Assembly (NCBI GenBank): GCA_958510825.1
Contig: OY294046.1
Span: 51,007,794 to 51,071,793 of the forward strand
DNA length: 64,000 bases
From: Brachypterus glaber
Taxonomy: Eukaryota > Arthropoda > Insecta > Coleoptera > Kateretidae
Reading direction: 5' to 3'
In this document: piece by piece, positions 1-10,507 of the stretch
Numbering within the stretch: the stretch's first letter is position 1
How the letters are laid out: each line of letters starts with the position of its first letter
Position numbers and translations under genes: made by a program
The notes under the pieces: generated by a model
What the model saw: only the letters and a program-made list of their open reading frames with translations
What the model was told of the DNA's origin: nothing
Database searches by the model: none

Positions 1-1192
1 TAAAACAAAAAAAGGATCAGTCAAATCCATTAAGTAGTTTTCGGAATATTTGAATTTAAAAAATGGCAATTTTTTAGGTGGATCGATTTTTTTGCTCTGA
101 AGTGTAGTACTAAGCCAAATTTTAAAACGAAAAATATTCTAGAATTGTAGTTTTGTTATTTTTTTTTTTTAATTTGCACCGTACTATGTTGCCAAACAGA
201 AAAAAGTCTTTAACAATATTTTTTTGGTGAATTAAATCTTACATGGTTTACTATATATAAATAACTACTTTGAGTCAAAACTGAGTTTTAAAATTGAAGG
301 GTTCTGGGTAAAATTTCAAATTTAAAATAATTAACCTTCAATTCATACGCCCCTGAATAAATGTACTATACTTGGACAATATTTAATATATTAGATTACT
401 AGCAAAAATTCATATCATTAGACGTTTTCTGAAATATTAAACAAAAATCAAATTTTAGAGTGTCCTCTTTAAAGGGCTGTGTTTATACCCAGAGGTATTT
501 CAGAAACCACGTTTAAATATTACTTCCCAATTACAGGTTCAAGAAAACAATGCTCAGACAGCTCGATTTTTATTTTTAATTTTGCAGATTTTGGTTTACA
601 CCAAATGTAATCACAATTTTTACCCCCTTGCGCTCATTCCATTTTTTTTTAATAGCCACCCATTTTTTATAAGCCATTTTCCAAATAAGGCCAATGGTTA
701 TTAAATATCCTTTTCAACGATGTGTCACAAGGGGTAGGTTGATATTTGGAAAAAAAATTGTGATCTGAGGGTGCAAGGGGGTGAAAGATTTGGTAACTCT
801 TTTTACACCAAAATTTTCAAAATTATGTTAAAGTTAAGGAGCATTTCCAATATAAGCAGTTAAATAATCTTAGTGATTTTTTAAAATTAAATTTCAAGCC
901 TACCTGGAATAAGGCTTTTTCCACATAAAAATGTTTATAACTTTTTTTTGTTTTATTTCAGCTATCTAATATTTATACAATTTAAAAACTGTGCAGGTAA
1001 ATTAGAATATTTTAGTGTATAAATTTAAAATGCTTAAATAATTAATGTATCTTACAGAAAAATAAACTTATTAAAATATCCTTTTAGGAATGATTCAATT
1101 TAAGTGTTTGGAACATGATTTTTGCAAAATTATTATTTTTATTTAACACCATGTGGTATAAAAGGTTCTTTTCCATCGATACCTCATATTAA
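1..1192. other. AT-rich intergenic DNA, no gene seen
   Basis: No open frame with protein-like composition is visible. The stretch has poly-T/poly-A runs and a weak inverted similarity around a C-rich phrase near 626-640 and its complement near 765-785, which may be an old foldback remnant. Nothing further can be supported. Confidence 0.6.
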
Positions 1193-1855
1193 CATACCTC
1201 GAGCCTTTCAGGCCCGTATACGTAAATATTTATTTTTATTATAAAAAATAAAAAAAGCTGATAAATCATTTTTAGTTAGATTTATAAAAAAATATAAACC
1301 CATTGAACATAAAATATGTTGTCTACTTATACTTGTAGAGGCCAAACTAAACGTTGAACAATGGCGTTTTTCCTAAATGTAGATGTAGAAGCTTTTAATA
1401 CATTTATTGTTTTTTCAACAGAAAATCCAATTTTTTACAATCCAAAACTAACCAATAGACGAAGACTCTTTTTTAACGAGTTGGCAAAGCAGTTTACAAT
1501 ACCTCATATGCTAAAGAGATCTAAAAATCCATGTTGGTTTTGTCAGCATGGGTAAGTTTATAGAAATTCCTAAACCATCTGACGAACAAGCAGGACAGTC
1601 CAATGGGAAAAAATGCTATTTATGTCCCTTAAAATTGGACAGAAAAAGTAAAATGGCTTGTTAAAAATGTAAAAATGATATTTGCATTGAAAATTGTACC
1701 AAAATTTGTAATGATTGTATTTTTTTACTGATTATTTTAGGATATTTAATACATATTTTTAAGGGTTTTGTTTCATTTTCGTTTTAAGTTGAATGTTATA
1801 TGGTACCTATTAAACCGTTAATTCTTATATTCGGGCCTTCCAGGACCAGGGTATG
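1193..1855 (+). mobile_element. piggyBac-like relic between TTAA sites
   Basis: Seen: TTAA at 1189-1192 and at 1856-1859 directly flank imperfect ~28-bp terminal inverted repeats. The left end reads CATACC...AGGCCCG and the right end CGGGCCT...GGTATG. Between them lies a fragment encoding the C-terminus of a piggyBac-type transposase. Known: piggyBac elements duplicate TTAA on insertion. At 663 bp it is far shorter than an autonomous element (usually above 2 kb), so it is an internally deleted, non-autonomous derivative. The transposase tail is on the plus strand and ends about 110 bp before the right terminus, as expected for this family. Confidence 0.72.
1316..1745 (+). pseudogene. piggyBac-type transposase C-terminal fragment, broken
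   Basis: The reading frame from about 1316 gives a degenerate match to the end of piggyBac transposases: a Y-x-x-R-x-Q-T-K-R stretch, an M-A-F-F segment, D-V-E-A-F-N, then R-R-R-L-F-F-N-E-L-A. The frame is lost near 1550 and resumes one frame over with a cysteine-rich tail (C-x2-C, R-K-S-K, C-x2-C, then C-x3-C-x3-C-x2-C), which matches the zinc-binding domain that recognises the terminal repeats in this family. Stops lie near 1352 and within the tail near 1661. The N-terminal and catalytic regions are absent. No function is expected. The assignment rests on motif order plus the TTAA-flanked context, not on a database search. Confidence 0.68.
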
Positions 1856-1917
1856 TTAATTTGTTTATTTTTTAGTGTCTGCATCCTAGGGTTAAGAAAT
1901 AAAAAACTTTCTCGTGC

Positions 1918-3657
1918 ATATCGTTGCCTTTCTTACAAAGGGGCTTGTCTCAAAATATTGCTTAATTGAGTTAGGCCCTTGGGTGGCATCAAAACAGTAA
2001 CCTGAAGCTACCCTGATTAATAATAATATTATTAATCAGGGTAGCTGCAGGTTACTGTTTTGATGTCACCCAAGGGCCTAGCTTAATTCATTAATAATAT
2101 TATTAATCAGGGTAGCTGCAGGTTACTGTTTTGATGCCACCCAAGTGCGTAAATCAATTCATTAATAATATTATTAATCAGGGTAGCTGCTGGTTACTGT
2201 TTTGATGCCACCAAAGGGCTTAACTCAATTCATTAATAATATTATTAATCAGGATAGCTGCAGGTTCCTGTTTTGATGCCACCCTAACTCAATTCATTAA
2301 TAATATTATTAATCAGGGTAGCTGCTGGTTACTGTTTTGATGCCACCCAAGGGCTTAACTCAATTCATTAATAATATTATTAATCAGGATAGCTGCTGGT
2401 TACTGTTTTGATGCCACCCAAGAGCCTAACTCAATTCATTAATACTATTATTAATCAGGGTAGCTGCAGGTTACTGTTTTGATTCCATCTAAGGGCCTAA
2501 CTCAATTCATTAATAATATTAAACAGGGTAGCTGCAGGTTACTGTTTTGATGCCACCCAAGTGCCTAAATCAATTCCTTAATAATATTATTAATCAGGGT
2601 AGCTGCTGGTTACTGTTTTGATGCCACCAAAGGGCTTAACTCAATTCATTAATAATATTATTAATCAGGATAGCTGCTGGTTACTGTTTTGATGCCACCC
2701 AAGAGCCTAACTCAATTCATTAATACTATTATTAATCAGGGTAGCTGCAGGTTACTGTTTTGATTCCACCTAAGGGCCTAACTCAATTCATTAATAATAT
2801 TAAACAGGGTAGCTGCAGGTTACTGTTTTGATGCCACCCAAGTGCCTAAATCAATTCCTTAATAATATTATTAATCAGGATAGCTGCAGGTTCCTGTTTT
2901 GATGCCACCCAAGGGCCTAACTCAATTCATTAATAATATTATTATTCAGGGTAGCTGCTGGTTACTGTTTTGATGCCACCCAAGGGCCTAATTCAATTCA
3001 TTAATAATATTATTAATCAGGGTAGCTGCAGGTTACTGTTTTGATGCCACCCAAGGGCCTAACTCAATTCATTAATACTATTATTAATCAGGGTAGCTGC
3101 AGGTTACTGTTTTGATTCCACCCAAGCGCCTAACTCAATTCATTAATAATATTATTAATCAGGGTAGCTGCAGGTTACTGTTTTGATGCCACCCAAGGGC
3201 CCAACTCAATTCATTAATAATATTATTAATCAGGGTAGCTGCTGGTTACTGTTTTGATTCCACTCAAGGGCCTAATTCAATTCATTAATAATATTATTAA
3301 TCAGGGTAGCTGCAGGTTACTGTTTTGATGCCACCCAAGGGCCTAACTCAATTCATTAATAATATTATTAATCAGGGTAGCTGCAGGTTACTGTTTTGAT
3401 GCCACCCAAGCGCCTAACTCAATTCATTAATAATATTATTAATCAGGGTAGCTGCAGGTTACTGTTTTGATGCCACCCAAGGGCCTAACTCAATTCATTA
3501 ATACTATTATTAATCAGGGTAGCTGCAGGTTACTGTTTTGATGCCACCCAAGGGCTTAACTCAATTTAGCAATTTTTTGAGAAAGGCCCCTTTGTAAGGA
3601 TATTATCAAACACCACAAAAAATGAGATAAGCCCCTTTGCCAGGGAAGCGACGATAT
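1918..3657. mobile_element. Foldback element carrying a minisatellite
   Basis: The ends are inverted copies of one another. ATATCGTTGCC...CAAAGGGGCTT begins at 1918, and the complement of ATATCGTCGC...AAAGGGGCTTATCTC ends at 3657. A second inverted segment (GCAATTTTTTGAGAAAGG near 3570-3590) pairs with the left arm just outside the tandem array. The left arm lacks about 40 bp that the right arm has. The interior is almost wholly a ~71-bp tandem array. There is no coding content. Transposon superfamily is unclear because I could not define a target duplication. Confidence 0.6.
1957..3568. repeat. ~71-bp minisatellite, 22 direct copies plus one inverted
   Basis: The unit contains GGGTAGCTGCAGGTTACTG, then TTTTGATGCCACCCAAGGGC, then TTAATAATATTATTAATCA. 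I count 22 copies in the plus orientation, with GGTAGCTGC starting near 2040 and recurring about every 71 bp to about 3518. The first unit (about 1957-2023) is inverted, so the array opens with a palindrome around AATAATATTATT. Variants (GATTCC for GATGCC, AAACAGGG for AATCAGGG, AAGTGCC) recur together at 2481 and 2762. This reveals a four-unit higher-order block of 281 bp that was duplicated. Confidence 0.9.
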
Positions 3658-4707
3658 ACTTGTCAAGCTTTTAAATAGATATAAAATACCTATACAGGGT
3701 GTATTTGAAATAGGGTAGGAAATTTTAACAGGTGATTCTACATGATAAAATATGACAAAAAGTTCCTATAAACATATGCGTCATAAGGGAGCTACGCCCC
3801 TTTGAAAGTGGCTAAAAAAATCGGTTTTTATTTAATAACTCAGGAACCCTTTGAGATATGTTAACGAGGTTTTGCACGTGAATTAATCCCGATTAATCCT
3901 AATAAGGCCCATCTTTGTATGTCATTTTCACGTACTTATTTAAACCAGGGGTGTGCGAAACGGGGGGGCCTTATCAGTTTTTTGTCCCAAACTTTTTCCT
4001 GTGTAACTTTTTTGCAATTTTATTTTTGAAATATGATTCCTCAGGTCAAAATACATAAAAAATGTACTCTTGTTGTAATACTGTAGGATTAAGCGTTTTC
4101 GAGAAAAGTTCATTTGAAGGTGAAATTTCACGGTTCGAGAACGAAAAATTAAATACTAAAATGTCGAAAACCAAAATTTTAATGATGCAAAGTTATTCTA
4201 CATCAAAAACTAAGAAAAAAAGTTTCCATACATGTAGGTCGAAAAAACGCTTTTAAAGCTACCATAGCCCTTAAAAAATGGTGCATATTTAGGAGACCAT
4301 AGCTCCATTAGGATTGATTTTTGGAAGTACCTGTATATGAGGTTTTTTTCTTAGTTTTTAATGTACATTCGCCCTACATCATTAAAATTTTGGTTTTCAA
4401 CATTTTAGTATTTAATTTTTCGTCCTCGAACCGTGGAATTTCACCTTCAAATGAATTTTTCTCGAAAACGGTTAATCCTACAGTATTACAACAAGAGTAC
4501 CTTTTTTATGTATTTTGACCTGAGGAATCATATTTCAAAAATAAAATTGCAAAAAAGTTACACAGAAAAAAGTTTGGGACAAAAAACTGATAAGCCCCCC
4601 CCGTTTCGCACACCCCTGGTTGATATAAGTACATGAAAATAACACATAAAAACGGGCCTTGGTAGGATTAGTTGACGTGCAAAACCTCGTTGATATATCT
4701 CAAAGGG

Positions 4708-5870
4708 TAGATAGATAGATAGATATATTTATTTACCAATATAACATGATACATATGAGTACACAGAGTAGGTTCTAGACTATATAAACTTAGTCATGTT
4801 ACAAGATACGTCTAAAAGAATAATAATTTAAGAATAAGTAGTTTAAACTATATAATAATGTATGCATCATACATTAATATACATCACAATTAAAATAAGG
4901 TTTTAAGTTTGTATTTTTGCATATTATCATATTAACACTAAACAAAACGTACATCCTCAGCTGAGTACGGTACCAGTTCAATTAGGTAATTTTTTAGTGT
5001 GGTTTTAAAATGATTTTTACTACTAATGCTTAAAATTGTACGTGGTAGTTTATTATAGAATGTTATACCTTTATTATAGCAGTTATCTCTACTTACATTT
5101 ATCCTAGAAAATGGCTGATATATGTTTTCTTTTTTTCTTGTCTCGTACCTGTGAATGTCCTCATTTTTTTTCAGTTCCATATTTTTTTCCCTAACCAGCA
5201 TAATTAGGTTAAACATATATAGGGCAGGCACGGTTAAGATTCTAAATTTTTTAAATAACGGTTTGCATGATTCTCTACTAGGACATCCCACGATACATCT
5301 TAGTATTTTCTTTTGTAGTATGAGAATTTTGTCTACATCTGTTGCAGAGCCCCAATGTACGATACCGTAGTTAATTATGGATTGTACAATACCATAGTAC
5401 ATAGTAATCAGTACGTCATTTGATACCGTATTCTTTATTTGTCTAAACAAAAAATAGGCGGAGCTTAGCTTATTACACAAATACTCTATTTGAGGCGACC
5501 AGGTGAATTTTTGATCTAGATACAACCCTAAAAATTTTGTACATTTTTGTTGACATATAGAGTTATTGTTTATTTTTAAATATAGGCTACTATTTATGGA
5601 AGTATTTTTTGTACAGAAGTGTATAAAACATGTTTTTGAGCTGTTTATCTGGAGGCCATTGTTTTTACACCAAGAATGCATTTCGTTTATGGCAGTTTGT
5701 GCCAAATTCCGGGTGACATCCAAGTTGGAATCTGCCACCATCATTTTTGTGTCGTCTGCAAATAATAGTGTTTTGCCTTTTTTATTGCAGTTTTGCGTCA
5801 AATCATTAATAAAACACAAAAATAATAGCGGCGATAGGATTCCTCCCTGGGGTGTCCCTACATTTGAGCT
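4708..5870 (-). mobile_element. 5'-truncated non-LTR retrotransposon (LINE)
   Basis: The insert is defined by comparison with the uninterrupted arm of foldback family A: the host sequence stops after CTCAAAGGG at 4707 and resumes with GTTCCTGAG at 5871. On the minus strand the 3' end is a short tetranucleotide tail (TAGATAGA... on the plus strand, 4708-4727). The 5' end breaks off inside the reverse-transcriptase domain, typical of abortive target-primed reverse transcription. A microsatellite rather than poly-A tail is known from CR1/RTE/I-type LINEs. I do not assign a clade firmly. No clear target duplication beyond one or two bases is visible. Confidence 0.85.
4938..5867 (-). pseudogene. 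LINE reverse transcriptase, C-terminal part
   Basis: The minus-strand frame is open from 5867 down to a stop at 4938. It begins with the RT block T-P-Q-G-G-I-L-S-P-L-L-F, continues through F-I-N-D-L and reaches the catalytic F-A-D-D-T box about 20 residues after the first methionine. Thumb-type segments follow (C-x-K-F-L-G-L-Y-L-D; Y-G-I-V-Q-S-I-I-N-Y-G-I), then a tail with Y-E-T-R and F-Y-N-K-L-P of the kind common in Jockey/CR1-like elements. Upstream RT blocks and the endonuclease are missing because the copy is 5'-truncated. The remaining frame has no internal stop, so the insertion is fairly recent. About 310 residues remain of a protein that would normally exceed 800. Confidence 0.88.
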
Positions 5871-7008
5871 GTTCCTGAGTTATTAAATAAAAACCGATTT
5901 TTTTAGCCACTTTCAAAGGGGCGTAGCTCCCTTATGACGCATTTTTAGACATATGTTTATAGGAACTTTTTGTCATATTTTATCATGTAGAATCACCTGT
6001 TAAAATTTACTACGCTATTTAAAATACACCGTGTATAGGTTACTAAAGCTTTAGCATGTTGAATCAACTCTATTCTATTTTTCTATATTTTAAAATTTTA
6101 ATAAAATTGTATAAAAAAAATAAAATTTTTAGTTCCGGTGGAATAATTCTCGCGTGCTTATAACAATTTATTGAAATGATGTTTCAATTATGCAGAATCA
6201 TATTTATCAGATTATTAATTATTATTTATAAAATGGAAATTTATTTTTACACAAATATATTTAAGTACCTATTTGTAAAAAATATGAGTATATTTTTATT
6301 TAATAATTAAGTACGCCAAGTAGTTAGGTTTAAGTTTTGTTATAGGCTATAATTCATAGTCAGTAATTAAATTTTTAGACGGGCATAATTGAAAGTATAT
6401 TTAACATTACATGTACAGGGTGATCCAGAATTCCCGCCCTCGTAATTTTTCTCGAAAATGGTAAGGGATATTAAAAAAAATCATAAACCCTGTTTTATAG
6501 TCTCACCTGTACTACAAGTTAAATACCGAATGACACTTTTATAATAATACTCGTTGGCCCTGTGGCGAACTCTATATTTTTTCCCCATGTACGTAACGAT
6601 CTTTATTATTTTTAAAGAAGTAAAACTATTTTTTTACCTAAAAAAAAATATGTAGGGTCTGGCGTTACGTATTTATAGAGGGGTGTAAGTCTCAGCGTTA
6701 CAAAGCATTATCTATATGGGAGGGGGTCAAAATTACCAAGGAGGGTCTGTAAAAAAGGCCGAATTTTGCCTAAAAAGGTAACCTCTAAATTATGTCTAGC
6801 TTTTTTCTTTAGGGTCTGCTGAAGTCAGAAAAAATGGTCCTGTTTCCACAGAATGGCGGGAAATATATTTAAAATATCAAAATAGGTGCTGACATGCTGA
6901 AAAATGTGGCCAATTTTTAACTAATGAAAACTTAAATACAAAAAATATATAGCATAAAAATGTTGTAGAGGGCACTTTGTGTTCAATACTAGCAATATTC
7001 ATTACATA

Positions 7009-7739
7009 CAGTGCGGTCCAAAAGTCACCCCCTCTTAACTTTTGAACGAGTTGAGATATCGATTTCAAATTTAGGACTCTTAAATAAGACAACTTAAACT
7101 ATCTTTAAGCATATATTTGGAACTTTTATCTCTTAAAATGTGGGCAGGGGGGCATGGGGGGATTTTTTTTTAAATGGAAAGGGGGGTCGTGTGATACATC
7201 ATTTTAAAGCCTTTAAAATTCTCTATATAACCATACATTTTTAAATTTTTTAAAAATGTTTTTTAAGGTTTTGATTTTTCAGTTTTTTGTGCTAAAAAAA
7301 TAAATTTTTAAGTTTTTTTTTGTTAATTTTTATTTATACCAACTAAAATTAGTTGAAAAGTATAATTTACTTTTTTTCATTATGAAATTAGGCATTTTTA
7401 AAAAATTGTTTGGATTTTTTAGAGAAATTTTGACAAAAATACCCATTTTCAACCCTATTTTAAACCCAAAAAAAAAAAAAATGTTTAAAAAAAATAAAAA
7501 ATATACAGTTAAATGGAGAATTTTATAAGCTTTAAAATGATGTATCACACGACCCATCTTTCCATTTAAAAAGATGTCGCCCCATGCCCCCCTGCCACAT
7601 TTTAAGAGCTAAAAGTATCAAATATATGCTTAAAGATAGTTTAAGTTGTCTTATTTAAGAGTTCTAAATTTGAAGTCGATATCTAAACTCGTTCAAAAGT
7701 TAAGAGGGGGGGGGGGAGGGTGACTTTTGGACCGCTCTG
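7009..7739. mobile_element. TA-flanked foldback MITE (mariner-type target)
   Basis: Termini: CAGTGCGGTCCAAAAGTCAC at the left and its near-complement GGACCGCTCTG at the right, with TA at 7007-7008 and 7740-7741. The arms match for over 200 bp, including a G-rich block CAGGGGGGCATGGGG and its complement. The empty site can be read in the opposite arm of family B near 8755-8785, where sequence equivalent to both flanks is contiguous. That makes the boundaries and the TA duplication well supported. TA duplication is typical of Tc1/mariner elements. No transposase is present. Confidence 0.85.
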
Positions 7740-8078
7740 TATAACAACGCACAGTGTTTAAATAAAAATTATTCTCAAAGGCTAAAAACTAATAAAATAA
7801 GATTTTTTTTCAAAATACGAAAAAATAATTAAAAAATAATTTTTTCAAAAAATTTCTTTTTATTCGCTTGTATTCCAAAGTGAAATTTTTCGGTTAGAAA
7901 TGTTAAGTTAAAAGTGATACTTTTGTTAAGAGTTTGTCTTTTGTTGCTGCAGCCCGCCAAAGTACTTTTTCGGTCCCTTATGGAAAATTGTCAGATAACT
8001 GACAAAAACAAATTAAAACTAATTTTACTTATTATTTTTAACTATTTTTGTTTAAAATATGTTTACAAGCTAATAATA

Positions 8079-8189
8079 AATAGCGTATGATACACGGACG
8101 AGAAATATATATCGGTCTTACGCGGTTGTGAATCTCGGCTCACGCCTCGATTCACATTATTTCTCGTCCTTGGATCATAATATACTATT
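8079..8189. repeat. Short hairpin, 111 bp
   Basis: AATAGCGTATGATACACGG and GACGAGAAAT are mirrored by ATTTCTCGTCCTTGGATCAT and ATACTATT. An inner pair, GAATCTCGGC and GCCTCGATTC, closes the stem. It may be a tiny MITE or part of the core of the surrounding foldback. Confidence 0.6.
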
Positions 8190-8979
8190 TTTCAAAAAAC
8201 GATAATATTTTAAAACATTTTTTTTTAATTTTTTTTTTTTTTCGAAAAAATAATTAAAAAAATATTTATGTTTTTTGTTTTCATAAACCTAGGCGTACTG
8301 TTACAGTAGGCCGCCTACAGGGGAAGTATTATTTTTTTGACAGCATTGCTAGCAATGCTTTATTTTCGGTTTTAAATGATTTTAACTTGCGTATTTGGGA
8401 AAATGCAATATACATCTACTGTGAATAGTATATAATGGAGTGCGTAACATTAGATATCTTCACGGCTTGTTGTTATTATTTATTCAATTATTCAGTTTAT
8501 TTTTATTTGCGATACCACATTTAAAGTACTAATAACGTTAATTTTCATAATTACATAAGCATGTTTTACAATTGTATACAGCTTTTTTTATGTTTTTGTT
8601 CAACGAAAATATATATGAGACCTCAATGCGCTGATACCAAAGAAATAAAAAAATATAGTAATAAAAATGTTCGTTTTCCAGTTAACTGGAACTAGTTAGT
8701 TAAAAATAACCTATTTTAAAAGGCAAGTATTTAGATTTTAAGAATGAATTTTAACCACTGTGTGTTGTTGTCTGTAATGAATATTGTTAGTATTCAACAC
8801 ATAGTGCCTTAAACAATATTTTTATCCTATATATTTTTTTATATTTAAGTTTTTATTAGTTAAAAATTGGCCAAACTATTCAGCGTATCAGCACCCATTA
8901 TGCGATTTTTAAAATATTTTGTCGCCATTCTGTGGAAACAGGACCATTTTTTCTGACTTCAGCAGACCCTAAAGAAAAT

Positions 8980-9179
8980 NNNNNNNNNNNNNNNNNNNNN
9001 NNNNNNNNNNNNNNNNNNNNNNNNNNNNNNNNNNNNNNNNNNNNNNNNNNNNNNNNNNNNNNNNNNNNNNNNNNNNNNNNNNNNNNNNNNNNNNNNNNNN
9101 NNNNNNNNNNNNNNNNNNNNNNNNNNNNNNNNNNNNNNNNNNNNNNNNNNNNNNNNNNNNNNNNNNNNNNNNNNNNNNN
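8980..9179. other. Assembly gap, 200 N
   Basis: Exactly 200 undetermined bases, probably a fixed-size gap of unknown true length. On the left it cuts the right arm of foldback B. On the right it cuts the left half of a hAT-like MITE whose intact relative is at 54913-55798. Inverted repeats probably defeated assembly here. Confidence 0.95.
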
Positions 9180-9567
9180 CAAAAAATGCAAAAATGATCT
9201 TAAAATTAATTTGACAATTTAAAGTTATGTGTTTACTAATTTTCTGACAGCAGATATGTAAAATTAGCTGATTGTCACTTTCCAACCGTTAGGTCGTAGG
9301 AAAATACGTTTTTCGTTGTACCACTTACATCGGTAGATGTGGAAAGGTCATTTTGTTTACATAAATGGATTTTTAATACAAAAAAAAAAATAGAAAATAT
9401 TTTATTAATTTACTTTGAAAATAAAAAAAAAATACTTACATAACGCTTTTATTTACTTTAGTAATACCAAAAACAATATAAACAATGCAAGCAATATTGT
9501 TAGTAAATACTATAAATCATGTTTTCCTTAATGTGGACCTGTTAAAAAATCCAAAGTCCGATCACTG
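9180..9567. mobile_element. hAT-like MITE, right half (copy 2)
   Basis: The sequence from the gap to GATCACTG at 9567 matches the right half of the element at 54913-55798, sharing GCAAAAATGATCTTAAAATT, CTGACAGCAGATATGTAAAA, CATCGGTAGA, GTGGAAAGGTCATTTTGTTT and TCCAAAGTCCGATCACTG. The left end and target duplication are in the gap. It lacks an internal segment present in the other copy (around 55460-55490). A short plus-strand open frame running out of its right end (9485-9751) looks like chance. Confidence 0.8.
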
Positions 9568-9950
9568 GTCATATATTGCGTTTTATCTTGATATATTTTC
9601 CAAAACATTAAAGGATTATGTTTTATACCTACTAAGGGGAGCAGAGAGCTGCCGTCGCTCCCCTGGCTTTTCAGATATATATTATTTTGTTTTATTTTTA
9701 ACAATTTTGGTCCTTCAGATTTCAAAAAAAATACTGCGGCGCTGGAAATAGTTACGGAACGCAAATCTATAGAAACTGCTATTTAAAATATTTTGAAAAT
9801 AATTATAATTTGCTTTGAAAAAGTATTCGCCTTCGGATAAAAAAACATAATTACCGATCCGAGTCTGAGTTCCGGCCATAAATTTTAATTAAAAAATTTT
9901 TTAAAACAATTTTTGTAATTTTATAAATTAAAGTTGTTTAGAAAATGCGT
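9568..9950. other. Intergenic DNA with a small G-rich hairpin
   Basis: There is no convincing gene. A short stem, AGGGGAGC...GCTCCCCT, lies at about 9637-9665. The rest is A/T-rich. Confidence 0.5.
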
Positions 9951-9958
9951 GTGATTAA

Positions 9959-10499
9959 CACTGAAAGGAATCACAGTGCTAAAACAGGTCCGCACTTAGG
10001 AAAACAAACATTTATTAATTAAAACGCAATACATAACTATGGGCACAGATCATGTTTTTATAATTGTTATTATGCTATAGAATATAATATTCATATAATA
10101 TTATAGAATAGTAGTAGTTTCGAGTTTCCAAAATCGCCAAAAAAAAACGCCTAGACAAAAAATTCTGGGTTACAAATGTGTTTCATGAAAAAACAAAAAC
10201 TTTGAAAATGTCCGTTCGTCCGATGTCACGTTTTTTGTTTACACGATAACTCAAGAACGAATTATCCCATCGAAAAATTAGGTTCTATGAGGGGAAGATC
10301 TCTATTGTCTTTAAAAGTAATATATAATATAGGATAATAAAAATGATAAAAACATGACCTGTGCCCATAACTATGGGCACTTAGGAAAATAAACATTTAT
10401 TAATTAAAAAGCAATATATAACTATATATTGCTTTTTAATTAATAAATGTTTATTTTCCTAAGTGAGGACCTGTTTTAGCACTGTGATTCCTTTCACTG
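9959..10499. mobile_element. Foldback element with hAT-like ends and degenerate 8-bp TSD
   Basis: The left end (CACTGAAAGGAATCACAGTG, then CTAAAACAGGTCC) is mirrored by the right end (GGACCTGTTTTAGCACTG, then TGATTCCTTTCACTG). The flanking octamers GTGATTAA (9951-9958) and GTCACTAA (10500-10507) match at six of eight positions, consistent with an old 8-bp duplication as in hAT elements. A second inverted pair (ACTATGGGCACAG...CTGTGCCCATA) lies inside. The core contains the recurring phrase ACACGATAACTCAAGAACG with GTCCGTTCGTCC, also found at 51250-51850. Confidence 0.6.
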
Positions 10500-10507
10500 G
10501 TCACTAA

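Larger units (their letters stand above)
3691..6037. mobile_element. Foldback family A, copy 1, split by a LINE
   Basis: Long inverted arms: TATACAGGGTGTATTTG at the left is mirrored by AAATACACCGTGTATA at the right, and AGGTGATTCTACATGA by TCATGTAGAATCACCT. The arms extend inward for roughly 500-600 bp to a centre near 4280. The right arm is interrupted at 4707/5871 by a minus-strand LINE fragment. Without the insert the element is about 1.2 kb. A second, uninterrupted copy lies at 46941-48091 and a diverged one at 21425-22503. Several short open frames in the arms are mirror images of each other and are not genes. Confidence 0.8.
6416..8979. mobile_element. Foldback family B, right end lost in the gap
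   Basis: The left end starts CAGGGTGATCCAGAATTC after TA at 6414-6415. The segment 6790-7008 (GTCTGCTGAAGTCAG, TGGTCCTGTTTCCACAG, GGCCAATTTTTAACTAATG) is repeated inverted at about 8765-8979, where it runs into the N block. The outermost 370 bp of the right arm are therefore missing or unassembled. The interior holds a nested TA-flanked MITE (7009-7739), long A/T runs and a short hairpin. No coding sequence is seen. Confidence 0.75.

Noticed and set aside
1957..3568. CRISPR-like array
   Set aside because: The 71-bp repeats abut with no unique spacers, and the context is eukaryotic transposon DNA.
3940..4636. Frames repeated at 3940, 4433, 47169 and 47645
   Set aside because: Near-identical translations of the inverted arms of foldback family A, not a gene family.
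8898..9285. Frames across the N block
   Set aside because: Composed mostly of undetermined residues bridging an assembly gap.
9485..9764. Opposed 88- and 78-residue frames
   Set aside because: They start in the MITE end and run into AT-rich DNA; no domain on either strand.
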